A stretch of 64,000 bases of DNA, from positions 8,283,929 to 8,347,928 of the forward strand of contig NC_133777.1 of assembly GCF_003597395.2 (NCBI RefSeq), given 5' to 3'. The DNA is from Chelonoidis abingdonii (taxonomy: Eukaryota > Chordata > Testudines > Testudinidae). Shown piece after piece: positions 1 to 58,615 of this stretch. Position 1 is the stretch's first letter; every line of letters begins with the position of its first letter. Under the pieces are notes generated by a model that saw only the letters and a list, made by a program, of their open reading frames with translations, was not told the origin of the DNA and did no database searches. The translations under genes were made by a program, and so were the position numbers.

Positions 1-1234
1 GAGTGGAGCGATGGGAGGATTAGAGTGACTTTGCAATATGCAGTCACTGTAGTTCTTACTGCTCTGCTTATAAAATGAGTTGTACAGATTAAAGATATGT
101 AACTAGGTCAACTAAATATTACATAACAGGATTGAAATTGCATTTAAATACAGTATTACATTTACAAAATGATTTTCACTGGCAGACAGGTGAAAGCAGC
201 TGAGCCAGATATGTTACAGAACATCCGAGTTCTGCAGAAGCTCGGACATTTTAAATGCAAACATACTAAGGCCTTGTCTACAATAAAGGTTTTCAGGAAT
301 CTCCCACTTTGGCTCCAGCTGTATTACTGGCAGTAGCTATGCCAGTTCCAAGGCAGACAAGCTGTCAGCAGTTTCACCATCACATCCTCCCAAGCAGCTG
401 TTAACTGGAGTAGAAGATTTAGTACTGAAAAGGTCAGTGACCAATCTACACTAACACTCCTCTAACAGTGGTGGAACTGCTCTAATGTGAGAGCAAGAGT
501 GGGAGATTTAACTATAGATGAAGTTTGCCTTAAGGTCTAAAGAAAAAAACAACAGGACATAGTTTCAAAATGCAGACAACTGCAAAATATGTGTAGATGT
601 GCAAACAGGTAACTGCGAGTGCACAACATGCATTTTGGATTCAAAATGGGTAACTAAACACAAGTGCATTTGTCGGCGAAAGTATCTATTTTAGAAGTGC
701 AAGGTAGGCTCTGACATTTGAAAATGTGTCACTTTCAGGCACAGGGAAGGAAATGCAACATGTTTGGGGAGGAAAAAAAGAGAAAAATAAATACTGGATT
801 TTTTTCCAAGATGCACGCGCTTAAGACTTCAGTACAGCATTCACCTAGGGTTATAATAATTTTTCCAAATCAGTTTTCATAACCAATACTAGAGCTTTCT
901 GACTTAGCAAAGGCATTATATTGATCTCAAATAGCCACTCTAGATGTATTGAAGTTGCAAAGTTTGTGATTCTTAACAAATGAAGGTCAATTTATACCAT
1001 CATCTTGGATAGCGTCCATAGCTGGTTAAGACAGGCCAGTTTAACAGCTGCTGTGCTGTGTTTGTTTAAGAGGACTGTGTGTGAAATGGTTGTGGCATAC
1101 AGTGGGGAATGAGGGGGCATGATTCAGTTGTTTTTTAACCTGATGAAAACCTTAAGAAAATGCCATCTTTCAGCTGTGGTCTTTGGGTCACATTTTTCCT
1201 TAGTATATCTGCCATGACAGCCCTGCTGCTTCCT
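1..1234. other. Non-coding stretch, no recognised feature
   Basis: A/T-rich single-copy-looking sequence without a long frame, splice-consistent exon or repeat I recognise. It lies downstream of MYH16. In mammals ARPC1A follows MYH16 (from memory), but nothing here resembles it. Confidence 0.4.
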
Positions 1235-1355
1235 AGGGTTGCCAATTTTGGTTGGATATATTCCTGGAGATTTCATCACATGACATACTCTTTAATTAAG
1301 GATTAATCCTTAATTCCTGGAGACTCCAGGCTAATCCAGGAGGGTTGGCAACCCT
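1235..1355. mobile_element. 121-bp MITE, copy 1 (TIR AGGGTTGCCAA)
   Basis: Begins AGGGTTGCCAA and ends TTGGCAACCCT, perfect inverted ends around an A/T-rich core with its own palindrome (TTAATTAAGGATTAATCCTTAA). CCT flanks both sides and may be the target duplication. A second copy lies at 14775-14893. Confidence 0.75.
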
Positions 1356-1749
1356 CCTGCATACAGCAGAGTTGTAGGCACAGCTACATTTGCTTCTCCC
1401 AGCCACCAAGCGACGGCTACAGGCAGCTGGGTGGACTGTCTTCCCTCTTGGCTCCTGCCTGTGCCTGCTGACACCTGGCCATCGTGGAGCTCCTGGGTGA
1501 AGATGGATGTGGCTGGTAGGAAGGTGGAGGGAGCAGGTGATCACTCTAGGAGGGAGGGGAGAAGAATTGGGAAGGATAATGCAGAGAGGGGGCAGAATGA
1601 GGGTGAGAGCTCAAGGTTCCCCTCCCGACCACCTCACGTACCTCAGGGCTCCCACTGGCCCCTCCCCACACCTTGGAGGGGCTTGACTGGTTTGATTTTT
1701 GAAGGAGGAGGGAGGGAGGGAGGCAGGCAGATTGGTGGGGCGAGGATGG

Positions 1750-1870
1750 GGAACGAAGCCAGTGGGAGCCATGATCAGCCAACCCTGCGGACGCGACAGG
1801 TAAACAAACCGGCCCGGCCCGCCAGGGGTTTTCCCTGAACAAGCGGCGGACTGGCTTTGCGAGCCACTGG
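1750..1870. mobile_element. hAT-like MITE fragment (GGCCCGGCC type)
   Basis: Shares the block GTAAACAAACCGGCCCGGCC and the GAACAAGCGGC end with the fuller element at 18660-18990. The G/C-rich stretch from about 1400 to 1750 may belong to it. Confidence 0.55.
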
Positions 1871-3108
1871 TCTAGTCCATCCCTCTACCTGAGACAGGAT
1901 TAAGACTACCTAGACCATCTCTGACAGGTGTTTGTCTAACCTGGTCTTAAAAAGCTCCAATGACTGGGATTCCAAAGGAGTCTCCCTTGGAAGCCTGTTC
2001 CAGTGCTTAACTACCCTTATAGATAGGAGGTTTTCCTCCTACCTAAGTTAAATCTCCCTTGCTGCAGATAAACCGATTACTTCTTGTCCTACCATCATCA
2101 GTGGACACAGAGAACAATCAATCATTGTCCTCTTTACAACAAGCCTTAGCATATTTGAAGACTGTTATGAGGCCTCCCTGTAGATTAATATGCTCACTTT
2201 TTTAACATTTCCTTATAGGTCAGATTTTCTAAACCTTCTGTCAGTTTTGGTTGCTCTCCTCTGGGCTCTCTCCAATTTGTTTACAGCTTTCTTGAAGTGT
2301 GGTGCTCGGAACCAGACACTATACTCCAGGTGAGGCCATATAATACTCCAGTGCGAAGTAGAGCGGAGCTATTACTTCCCATGTCTTACATACAATGCTC
2401 CTATTACTATACCCAAGAATATTATTTTCCCTTTTTGCAAGAGCATCACACTGATGACTCAAATTCAATTTGTGATCCCCTATAACTCCCAGATCCTTTT
2501 CAGCAGGACTACCGCCAAGTCAGTAATTCCTCATTTTGTTGTTGTGCCTTTGATTTTTCCTTCCTAAGCGAAGGACTTTGCACTTACCTTTAGTGAATTT
2601 GATCTTGTTGATTTCAGACCAATTATCCATTTTGTCTAGCTTGTTTCGAATTGTAATCTTGTCCTCCGAAATGTTTGCAACCCCTCTCAGCTTGACGTCA
2701 TCTCCAAATTTTAAAAGTATATTTCCCAGTCCATTATCGAAGTCATTAATGAAAATATTGACTTGTACCACACCCAGAACAGACCCCTGTGGGACCCCAC
2801 TAAATACATTCTCCTTATTTAACAGCAACATGTTGATAACTGCTCTTTGAGTAGAGTTTTTTAAATCAGTTGTGTACCTACTTTACAGTAATTTAATCTA
2901 GACCAGAGTTTCTTAGTTTGCTTATGACAATGTCATATGAGATTGTGTCAAAAGCCTTACTAAAGTCTAGATATATCATGTCTACAGCTTCCCCCTGCTG
3001 CACTAGGCCAGTAACCCTGTCAAAGAAACAAATCAGGTAGTTTTGGCATTGATTTGTTCTTGACAAATCCTCGAGCTGTTTCTTGGAACGATCTCTGTCC
3101 CCCACCAT
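1871..3108 (-). mobile_element. Decayed CR1 LINE, reverse-transcriptase and 3' part
   Basis: On the minus strand, conceptual fragments include AVDMIYLDFSKAFDTISYD and GVPQGSVLG...FINDF followed by FGDD in place of FADD, all typical CR1 reverse-transcriptase motifs, in different frames with stops between. A CR1-like 3' region follows toward 1871. Inactive; inserted downstream of MYH16. Confidence 0.85.
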
Positions 3109-3789
3109 GCTGCTACTGGAGCTGGGTCAGCATGTGTTCAGCCACCTTTGCTTCCGCCTCCCTTAGCTGCACAAATCTCTGATCCCAAGCATCACACATT
3201 TGAACCCATTGTCACAAGAGCCTGTATCATACAGACACACAATGCTGTATTTTTTCACCCCAGGAGAGTGCGTGCTAGTACATAGTAGTGTCTGGGTTGG
3301 AGACACTGATTGTCCAAAGCCATGTTCTGATTGGCTGGACCCTTTTGTTGATGTCACAAAACTGCTCCCAACAGTGCATGGCTGGGACCTCATCACCAAA
3401 AGGATCTGGAAAACCTCTACAGCCCTTGTGTTAAATGAGCAAAGGAAATGCTGTGCGAGTCCTCGTACATTGGGATCTCAAAGAATCCATGGCCTAGGAC
3501 TTCATAAGTGTCAGTGTGATGTGTCCCACAGCAACTTGGAGCAATATCAGTGATAGAACTTAGATCCTTCCTCTCCAAAAACCCCAGGTGAAAGAGGAAC
3601 CTGCCTTTAACTGCTAGCATTAGAAGACCCATGACACACAGCTGAGAAATTCTGATCCAGTAAAGGGAACTGGAACACATGCACAACAGCCAATGTGGTT
3701 CAGTGCTGCTGAATTTCGTTTAAAAATGTTTTTTTGGACAGGAGGTCTCAGTGAATCAAATTGTCATCCTACAAACATAGACAATCCAG
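3109..3789. other. Non-coding stretch, no recognised feature
   Basis: Between the CR1 and the MYH16 3' UTR. No frame or repeat could be supported. Confidence 0.35.
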
Positions 3790-4716
3790 CAGCATCTCCA
3801 AGTTTCTTTCCCATACAGTAAACTTTATTAAGACTATGCATTAAGACTATTAGTGTGAGGAATTATTTACAAGAGACAGCCCACGTCACACAGATGCTTT
3901 ACACCTTCCGTCCTTGACATGAAAGTGTAAAATCCACATGAAAACAGACTCATTTAAACTGATAACAGCCAGACCTATATGATTTTGTGGTTTAATCCAG
4001 TCGGGGAAAGTACTGGTTTCAAGCTCTCCAGTGCTTGAACACACAGATTATTCTTTTCTCCCCAGAGATACATGTACATTCTTTGTTTCCATCTCTCTCT
4101 CCCTATGTAGGCGTCTTCTTGATGGCTCTAGACTGCTATTTTCAATTCATCACTAGGGTAGCCATCCTGCAATGGGCAGCTGTTGGGAAGATGTGTGTCA
4201 CCCTGGAAAGAAAGAGACATTTAAATTGGATTGCAATAGCAACTTCTTTCTTTTAAAGCCTCCCTAAGGAGGAGGGGAAGAGGTGAGAAATGCTACAATA
4301 TCCATGTAAACACCCACTGGAACCTACTGATGCTCAGACCGGGCCAATGATTTCCTTTAATAGGGCCAAATCCTGACCTCTCCAGGCCAAGTATATCGGT
4401 TTTGAGCATAGGTTCTACTTGAGGGATGTGGAGAGGACAGAAACCCCACTGCCTCTGAGCTAAAGAGCTACAATGGAGCCTCTGCATGATTCTAAGGCTG
4501 TAACAGCATCTATAACCATCACAGTCCTCTTCCGTTTCAAAATTCCTCTTCCCACATCAGCAGAGCCATGCAGAATGGCCCCGTCACCGTTCATAGTGAA
4601 TTCAGTGAGTCACCCAGGGTCACCACTGAACCCATGTTTCCGAATCCACCCCAGTACCCTGTCTGAAAAAGGCCAGGCATGTAGCCCTACCAGCTGCAGG
4701 TTCAGAGCATAGGTGT
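3790..4716 (-). other. MYH16: MYH16 3' UTR region (end uncertain)
   Basis: Sequence between the stop codon and the first AATAAA downstream. It has no other gene and no clear young repeat. ATTAAA variants at 4356-4361 and 3991-3996 could end a shorter 3' UTR. A further 3' intron cannot be excluded. Confidence 0.4.
3824..3829 (-). terminator. Candidate poly(A) signal AATAAA
   Basis: Reads AATAAA on the minus strand about 890 nt after the MYH16 stop. It is the first perfect hexamer I see downstream. I could not confirm a GU-rich element, so use is unproven. Confidence 0.4.
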
Positions 4717-51381
<46,665 letters not shown>

Positions 51382-51450
51382 CTTGGCTTCGGGTCAGGCA
51401 GAGGGTGAAACCGGAAGGAAAAGAGACGGGGAGCAGTGCTTCCTGCAAGG
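51382..51450 (-). other. MYH16: MYH16 5' UTR part of the first coding exon, splice acceptor
   Basis: Upstream of the ATG a pyrimidine tract (CTCCCCCTTTTCACAG) gives an acceptor with exon start at 51450. A second AG (TTGCAG) would start it at 51442. The leader is therefore spliced from one or more non-coding exons, as is usual in sarcomeric myosin genes. Confidence 0.6.
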
Positions 51451-51674
51451 CTGTGAAAAGGGGGAGAACAGAGAATCTGGCAAGGAGCACAGTGGGGAAT
51501 CCTGGGGCCCTATTCTGTCCCCCACAGGCTACAGTAACCCCCTGTGAATTCAATAGGGCCCCATCACAGCACATAGTGAGAGACTGGGATGCCCCAAATG
51601 GGAGGATTGTTACCAAGAGGGAGGCTAGAAAGTGAGAGGTGATTTCTCCCGCACTCCCTAAACCCGTTAAGCCC

Positions 51675-52345
51675 CAGTGGTGTCTACACTGCAATGAAAA
51701 ACCTGCAGCTAGCCTGTGCCAGCTGACTCGGGCTTGTGGGGTCTGGGGGCTAAGGAAGGGATTGTTTAATTGTGGTGTAGACGTTTCGGCTTGGGTTGGA
51801 GCCCAGGCTCTAGGACAGTGGGAGGTGGGAGGGTTCCAGAGCTCGAGTTGTAGCCCGAGCCCAAACATGTGCACTGCAATTAAACAGGCTCTTAGCCTGA
51901 GCCACACGAGCCAGAGTCAGCTGGCATGGGCCAGCCGTGGGTGCACAGGCGCCAACTTTTTCCTGCGCCTGTGGGAGCTTGTGCCCCCCCCGACTCCACC
52001 CCTGCCCCAAAGTCCCCACCCTAACTCTGCCCCTCCCTGCCCCATTGGACCCCTCCCCAAATCCCCACTCAGGCCCTCCCCCAAGCACACTGCGTTCCCC
52101 CTTCTCTCCCCACCCTACTAGGCTTGCCCCACGAAAGAGCTGTTTTGCAGCCCAAGTGCTGGGAGGGACGGGGGAGAAGCAGGGCGTGGCGGTGCACTCA
52201 GAGGAGGAGCCGGAGCGGAGGGGGCGGAGCTGGGGCAGGGCGGGGAGCTGCTGGTGGGTGCAGAGCATCCACAAATTTTTCCCCGTGGGTGCTCTTGGAG
52301 TTGGCACCTATGCGTGGGTGTCTAACTGCAGTGTAGACGTTCCCC
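51675..52345. mobile_element. MITE (GTCTACACTGCAAT ends) split by a hAT element
   Basis: Outer ends GTGTCTACACTGCAATGAAA and CTAACTGCAGTGTAGACG. The inner hAT-like element 51944-52312 (CACAGGCGCCAAC ... GTTGGCACCTATG) is flanked by perfect CGTGGGTG repeats at 51936-51943 and 52313-52320, which proves the nesting. It lies in the 5' leader intron, about 0.3 kb upstream of the start codon. Confidence 0.85.
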
Positions 52346-54368
52346 AAGAGTTCCTGGCCTGTGGCAAGGGGAGAATTCCCTGGTGCAGGCCATGCATAGG
52401 GCCACCAAGAATGCTTGCAAGCCCCAAATCTGGTGGCATGTTTGGGCAGATCTAGGGGAAGGCAGTGTCAGTGGCATCTCCATAATGCTGAGCACTACGG
52501 AGATTCTGTGTGGGCTCTGGGCTGCTGAACGGCCCATTGGCAGTCAGAAATCAGACCCCAAAGCTTCCCTCCCTTACCGCAGGGAACACACTAGCCCTAG
52601 CAGCACAGTCCAGGATGCGAGCTGCTGAAAGGCTGATCTGTGCCTTCCGGGTTGTTCCTCCAGGAGACATCACAGACCTGACCCCTGATGCTCTTGTCAT
52701 TAAAGATTAAGCCACCACTGCAGCTCCTTTGACTCCCTGCGGCAGCGGGTGCGTAACCCAGAACAGTGTTTCACTGCAATATTGAGCTGTGGTGTCGCAG
52801 CAGAAGTAGCTGCCTGGTTACACAAGCCAGTCTTGGCTGACAGGGAGGAATCCCAAGGGGAAGGGCAGCTGACTCTGCTTGCCATCTGTTGCTCCATTTA
52901 GAAGATGCTGCTTGGGCCGCAGCCTGTTGCTCTCTCAGAATAGATTGGCACTAAGCAGAGAGAGATCTTGGTTGGGGTCCCTCTGGGGATCTCAATCTCC
53001 CCGGTGCCCACTCAAGATCTTGAGGGTCTAAAAAAACCCAAGATTCAGTACTGCTCCTCCAGGCACTGGAAACAATAAGGGAAGCTATGGGGACCAAATG
53101 AATTCCTGGTGTAACACCACTGATTTCAGTGGATGAATTTCACCCACAGAGCATGAAGGAAGAATTTTCCTCTGTATACCTCATCTGCTGGTCAAGCAGG
53201 CAGAGATAAAGGAGGTTCAGCGAGGGAGGATCAGCAAACATTTTCCTTTGCGCTCTGTGTAGCTCAATCCATGGACCCTGCTGTGTTTTGACTATTCTTG
53301 TTCCCAGGTTTGCAAGAGTTATTTAGAACCGGATTCTGCTCTCCCTTGTTCACAAAGAGCCGCACCCTACTCCATCAGCAATCCCACTGAAATCAACAGA
53401 CTCACTAGTGAACTAAGGTAACATTATACATGAATAAAGCAGGGGAGCAGAACTTGGACCCTGGATCTTTAAAGCATATTAGTAACCGAGTAGATTGAAA
53501 GGTACATTGCACTAGACCCCCACTAAACATACACGCTTGTAAATACAAATAGCATAACCTTCGGTCATACAGTGCCCTTAGCTGAGGCTCTCAAAGCCCT
53601 TTACAGAATTCAATTCAGTAAGCTTCACTATCCCTAGGAGATAGTATTTTATAGATGGGGAAACTGAGGAATGGCCGAAATCTTCAAAAGTGTCCATCAA
53701 TTTGGGGTTGCCTTGGTTTCTGAGAGGCCAACATGAGGCATCTAAAATCTGATATTTCTGGCCGCCTGCCTTTCTACTTGAAGCTCTTCTGAAATCAGCC
53801 CCAAGGGAGTCTTATTTTGGGACCCGAAGCCGGGGACATTTTTGAAAAAGAGTGCAAAGGTCTTGCCAAAGGTCACATGATAAGTAGTGCAGCCAGCCCA
53901 GGAGCCCTGATACACCCCTCTCCAGTCTAGCCACTGAATAACACACCCCACCGATGTCTTAAATTAAGTCAATTGTTAAAAACCAAGTACAGTGCAAGGA
54001 AGTTCCTTTAACTATTCTAATGTATTTGATCAAACTGCCTCTCTAAAGGCCTGCTCCAAAGGAATCTCCTCATTATCGTCAATGGGTTTTCAGAGCAGGC
54101 TCTTGCTTGTTAAAATTCTGAGGTTTAGTTTTCCAAGGCTTCCGCTGATGTAACAACTATAACATAAAACTATCTGTGAGTTCAAAGTCTCTCTGGCATA
54201 AAACACAATGGAAACAAATTCATGCTGGGTAAGTTAGAAGGGTAGCTATTGCTTCTTATAGCCTGATATTATTCCCTCCCCCGCCTCCACTTTCAATTCC
54301 TGCCCAGTGCGGCTGCATGAATCACAGCAGATCTCCCTAATACACCTCTTCCCGACCGTCACACATAC
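52346..54368. other. Leader intron of MYH16, remainder
   Basis: Holds a reversed MIR-like piece at about 53560-53940 (CATACAGTGCCCTTAGCTGA, TAGATGGGGAAACTGAGGAA). No exon could be defined; a second non-coding exon of MYH16 may lie here. Confidence 0.35.
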
Positions 54369-54407
54369 CAAGTACCTACCACTGAGAGTGCTGGAAGACG
54401 TTGGCTG
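54369..54407 (-). other. MYH16: Candidate non-coding exon 1 of MYH16
   Basis: About 28 bp downstream of the TATA box, a short leader ends at donor GTAGGT (exon end 54380) or GTATGT (exon end 54369). A second non-coding exon, expected by analogy with related genes, was not identified between here and 51450. Confidence 0.35.
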
Positions 54408-54424
54408 TTTACAAGGGGCTGACC

Positions 54425-54540
54425 AGCTTCTCTTATACCCACCCAAAGGGCCTGAGCCAGCATTTCCTTTAAAAAAAATAACCACATTAATCAGACGCAA
54501 GCTCAGCTGGCCACACCATTGCAAACGTGATTGGCCAACG
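54425..54540 (-). promoter_or_regulatory. MYH16: Candidate MYH16 core promoter
   Basis: On the minus strand, in order toward the gene: CCAAT motif in GGCCAATCACG (about 54528-54538), E-box CAGCTG (54511-54516), A/T-rich MEF2-like block TTATTTTTTTTAA (about 54468-54480), then GGGTATAAGAGAAG with TATAAG at 54432-54437. Spacing suits a muscle promoter with a start near 54404. No other stretch upstream of the start codon looks as complete. This is inference from motifs only. Confidence 0.5.
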
Positions 54541-56308
54541 CTCATGTCCCGAAGGAGAGATCAATTAATGCCCTGTTTCTTGGGGAATTCTCCTTCCCTT
54601 TCTTCTCCTTATAGGGTATCTTACCCACTCAACTGCATGAGTCCGGGGACCAGGGGCTGAAATAGAACAGCTGCCTAATGAATTTTTCCTTCAAAGGCAC
54701 GACTTCAGCCGTCTCTTTCCTGCCAGGTGACGGGTAAGAATTTCACCAGTGAGAGTAGCTGATCAGTGAAAAGCAGGAGTCCGGCTCAATAGTACTTGGA
54801 GTGCCAGCTGTGCCCCTACTTCTCAAGTGGCACTATTAGTTTTGACCCAATTAAGCTTCCAAGTGAAAATAGTTTTTAGTCCTTACATTTGTGATGAAAA
54901 ACTTGTGCATCTGAGCTGTTTGCCTGAGTCTGCAGGCAGATAGACAATGGCATCTATTGTGGAGTTGCAACTGCTTACGCCAGGACTGAATTTCACCCAA
55001 CTGCTCTAGGAGGTGGCAAGTTTGACAACTGCCCCCAGTCATATTGCAGTGGCATGTTGACTCTGAAGTCTAATGATGACCACTTCAGTGTCAACTTTGC
55101 TACCTCCTGCACTGCTGTGTGTTTCAGTAGAAGCATCTGATGACTCTTGTGGGTGGAGCATGAGTAGTATCCCCCGTCAAGGGGTTGTGTGTTTACTTAG
55201 GTGAATATGCTAAGGAGGGAGTTTGCTGGCAGAAATGTTTGCAGAAACAGCAAATTTGAGGCAAATATTAGGGAAATGGAGAAAGCAAATTTTGAATTTG
55301 CAGTGGTGAGTATTCACACTGAAAATCCGATTCATCTACTCAGAGAACAGAAATGGTACCGCATGATCTGTATGTCCAATCAGAATGAGCTAATCCATCT
55401 TGACTTTTGAATATTGAGTGGTTGTGATGAACTGCTCACAAATGAACTACAGAGTGTGACTTATTTGCTGAGCGTATTCGGTGAATAATTTTAAACGATG
55501 AATCGTTGAGTGGAAATTATAAGTGACTCCTGAATGACCTGTCTAGAGAGTGCGAGAGAGGTGAAATTCATTAGATAAATTACGGACTGTGAATTATTCA
55601 TCCTGGTCTATTAGACATAAAGGTCTGTATTATCCATGGGTGGGAGCTAGGTGGCAAAAAAATAGTCACACTCCCCATGAGGTTATAGGTCAAGCTGGTT
55701 AATCATAAACAGGCACAAGCTCATCCAACCAAGAGGCCAGAATCAGCAAACATTTAGGGCCAAATCCAGCTCCCATGAAAATTGGCAGAATAATGTTATC
55801 AATGATCCAAAATTCTGACTTAGGGCTGCAGTCCCTACTCAGACAAAATGCCTTTGAAGACAGTGGGCATTTTGGTTCTCTAATGGTTGCAGGATCAGGT
55901 CCTGAAATGTGACCGTGGGCTTCTGGGCACTAGTGAAATATGAGTACAAATAATAATTAATAATAAATACCACCTGAGCTAAAGGAGAATGGCCATTACT
56001 TCTTAGCAGTATAGGGCCTATGTCACAAAGTTGAACTGTTCAGATTTTACCCAGCAGAGGGCGCGTGCACGTGCTCACACACACACACACACGCATTCTC
56101 TCTCATTATATTTTATAAACTCCATTATAATGACCCTGGCTGCAGTGGAACAACTTTTCCACTCACTTATTGTTATTATTTATATATTATAGAAAAAGTA
56201 TTTGTTTTAATGGCGCCTTACAGAACATAAAAGACATGGGCCCTGCCCTGAGCACTCTAAATAATACCACCCTACACCACTCAAAATGAGTGACTTTGGA
56301 GGTGGTGT
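54541..56308. other. Intergenic stretch upstream of the promoter
   Basis: No gene recognised. A (CA)n run lies near 56078-56093. Frames here are short and lack family motifs. Enhancers could be present but cannot be called from sequence. Confidence 0.35.
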
Positions 56309-57190
56309 CATAAACAGATAGCTAAGGGTTAATGTTTCTTTCACCTGTAAAGGGTTAACAAAGGGAACCAAACACCTGACCAGAGGACCAATTAGGAAAC
56401 TGGATTTTTTCAAAACTCAGGGAGGCAATGTTGGGTCTGTGTCTTTTGACTGGCTCTCAGCTATGAGAGGGGATCTTTTCTATCTTCAAGCTTCTAATCT
56501 TCAGTTTCCAAGTTGTGAGTACAAAGGTAGAAAAACAATAGGCTATTATTGTTTTGTATTTGTATTTACATGTGTGTAGTTGCTGGAATGTTTAAATTGT
56601 ATCTCTTTTTGAATAAGGCTGTTTATTCATTTTTCTTTTAAGCAATTGAACCTGTATTATTGTCAATCTCGATACAGAGAATATTTTTATGCCTTTTTTC
56701 TTTCTTTTTTATATAAAGTTTTCTTTTTAAGACTTGTTGAGTTTTTTTTCTCTCTGGGTAGGCTAGGAACGAAGGGGAGGCGAAATATTCTCTTTGTGTT
56801 AGAGCAACGGAGGGTGAATTCTCTGCAGCACCAGTGGAATTGGTGGGAGGGAGAAGACAAAGGGGGAAGAGAAGATAGATTCTTTTCTGTTTCCTGTATT
56901 TGGTTGTCTCTTTGTGGAAGAGAGGAACATTGGCTTCTTGGATTGTTTGTGTAAAGAGGTTACATCAGTAATCTCCTCAGGGTAGCCCGGGCCGACGGGA
57001 AGCCTGGGAGGCGTAAGAGGAGGGGGGGGAATGGTTTTATTTCTCCTTGTTTTAAGAATCCAAGGGATTTGGGTTCTTGGGGTCCCCAGGGAAGGTTTTG
57101 GGGGGACCAGAGTGTACCAGGCACTGGAATTCCTGGTTGGTGGCAGGCTATCAGATCTAAGCTGGTAATTAAGCTTAGAGGGTTCATGCT
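56309..57190 (+). repeat. LTR-like element, possibly a solo ERV LTR of turtle type
   Basis: Starts TGTCATAAACAGATAGCTAA, a block I recognise from turtle repeats, followed by GTTAACAAAGGGAACC, a T-rich U3/R-like middle with AATAAGG and TATAAAG motifs, and G/C-richer text to about 57190. No gag, pol or env frame is next to it and no second LTR was seen. The 3' end is uncertain. Confidence 0.45.
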
Positions 57191-57529
57191 AGCTTCTCAG
57201 TTTATGAACGCTAAGGTTCAAATCTGAGTAGGAAGCTATGATAGGCGGGTGTTAGGTAGCCCTGTCTGAAAGGTACTGATGTCAAATAGGAGAGAGGGAG
57301 GATGTCCAGTGGTAGGGCACTAGCCTAGGACATGGGGGACATGGGATCAAGTGCCTGTTCTATTGCAGACTTTCCCAATGGGAAGAATAGCACGGCCCTA
57401 CCTCCCTAGGGTGTTGTGAGGCTAAATCCATTGGAGCTAGTGTGCTGCCCAGCTATTACAGTGATGGGCAAAAGATCATCGTGGCAGCGAGTCACGCAGC
57501 TCTGGTCAGCTTGTGCTAAGGGGCGAAAA

Positions 57530-57720
57530 ACAGCAGCGCAGATGTTCCACTCCGAGCCAAGAGACCCAACCCTCCCTGGGTTTCAGAGCCTGGGCTCCAG
57601 CCCGAGCGGGAATGTCTATGTTGCTGTTTTTAGCCCTGTAGCATTTAGCCCTGTCAGTTGCCCCAGGCTCTGAAGCTTGCTGTTGCGGCAGGTTTTTTGC
57701 AATGTAGACGTGTCCCTAGG
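57530..57720. mobile_element. MITE fragment (TGCAATGTAGACGT end)
   Basis: CCTGGGCTCCAGCCCGAGC and TTGCAATGTAGACGTGTCCC match the outer MITE at 51675-52345 in reverse. Confidence 0.6.
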
Positions 57721-58078
57721 GTACAAAGCCGTATAAGATAGAGTACTTCTTCCTGCAGCCGCCAGCCCGCAACAAGTAAGGTAAAGGAGAAGATAGGAGA
57801 ACAGCAAGTCCGAGTGGGCCAAAAGAATGTTTGATTGACTTACGGTCTCAGCCTGCGCACAGTAGGGCGTTGCTGTTCAAGCCAGCCTGTCCTGCAAGCC
57901 CTGGGGTAACCCAGAGCTGCCTTTCAGATGTTGCCTGTTACATTCACTGGGGTGCAGCAAACTGACATATGGCGGATGCTGCTTTGGGGGGTCGTTCGCA
58001 TCGGGAAAGGCAAACCCTGCACGTGGTTATATTAAGAGCTGATCCAAGAGACTCTAAGATGTTTGTTGCATTTATTAA

Positions 58079-58103
58079 TCATTAAATAATAATAATAATA
58101 ATG
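58079..58103. repeat. (ATA)n microsatellite
   Basis: Short run of AAT/ATA triplets. Confidence 0.85.
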
Positions 58104-58339
58104 CTGATCCTCCGGCTAAATGTGCTAGTCGCATTCTCAGCTGTTGTCTGCTGGCCACTGTGGGGAGGATTGTTGTCTTCCCATGAGGGCAGCAGGGTAA
58201 CGCCTGTGCTGAAGAGGCAAACATCCCCGACTCGAACCAAACAAGGGCAAAGAGCTTTTTGCCCAGCCCCCTGGGACTGATCCTGTGAGGTGCTGAGCAC
58301 TTTCAAACCCCACTAGGGGTGCAATTAGGGGCCCAATCC

Positions 58340-58615
58340 TAATGAGCCCAGGACTCCAGCCAGCTCTAGCCCTAACCTTAACCTGGGGCCTCCAGCCAGC
58401 TGCAACCCTAACCTTAGCCCAGGGCCCAAAACTGGCCCCAATCCTAACCCTAGCTTGGCGCCCTCTGCAGCCCCCAGACTGAACCATAGGCCAGTGCCGG
58501 GGCTCAAGCAATATTTGTACTTGCATAACTGACGCGGCAAGCCCAGAGATGCCAGGGCTAGGAACTTGGGCCCAAGACCCTCTACTGGCCCCATCCTTAA
58601 CTAAACCCACCGACA
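58340..58615. repeat. Degenerate minisatellite with telomere-like CCCTAACC
   Basis: Three adjoining units of about 36 bp carry TAGCCCTAACCTTAACC, CAACCCTAACCTTAGCCC and CAATCCTAACCCTAGC. A fourth looser unit follows at about 58570. The core resembles vertebrate telomere sequence but the longer unit argues for an ordinary minisatellite. Confidence 0.65.

Noticed and set aside
2520..3108. An active reverse transcriptase
   Set aside because: The motifs are in different frames, the catalytic FADD reads FGDD, and stops separate the pieces. A decayed CR1.
51639..52455. Long frames on both strands (up to 172-186 codons)
   Set aside because: They fall on G/C-rich hAT and MITE sequence, lack family motifs and overlap each other on opposite strands.
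55201..55410. 69-codon frame rich in Glu and Asn upstream of MYH16
   Set aside because: Too short, with no motif or splice partners. Not distinguishable from chance in A/T-rich sequence.
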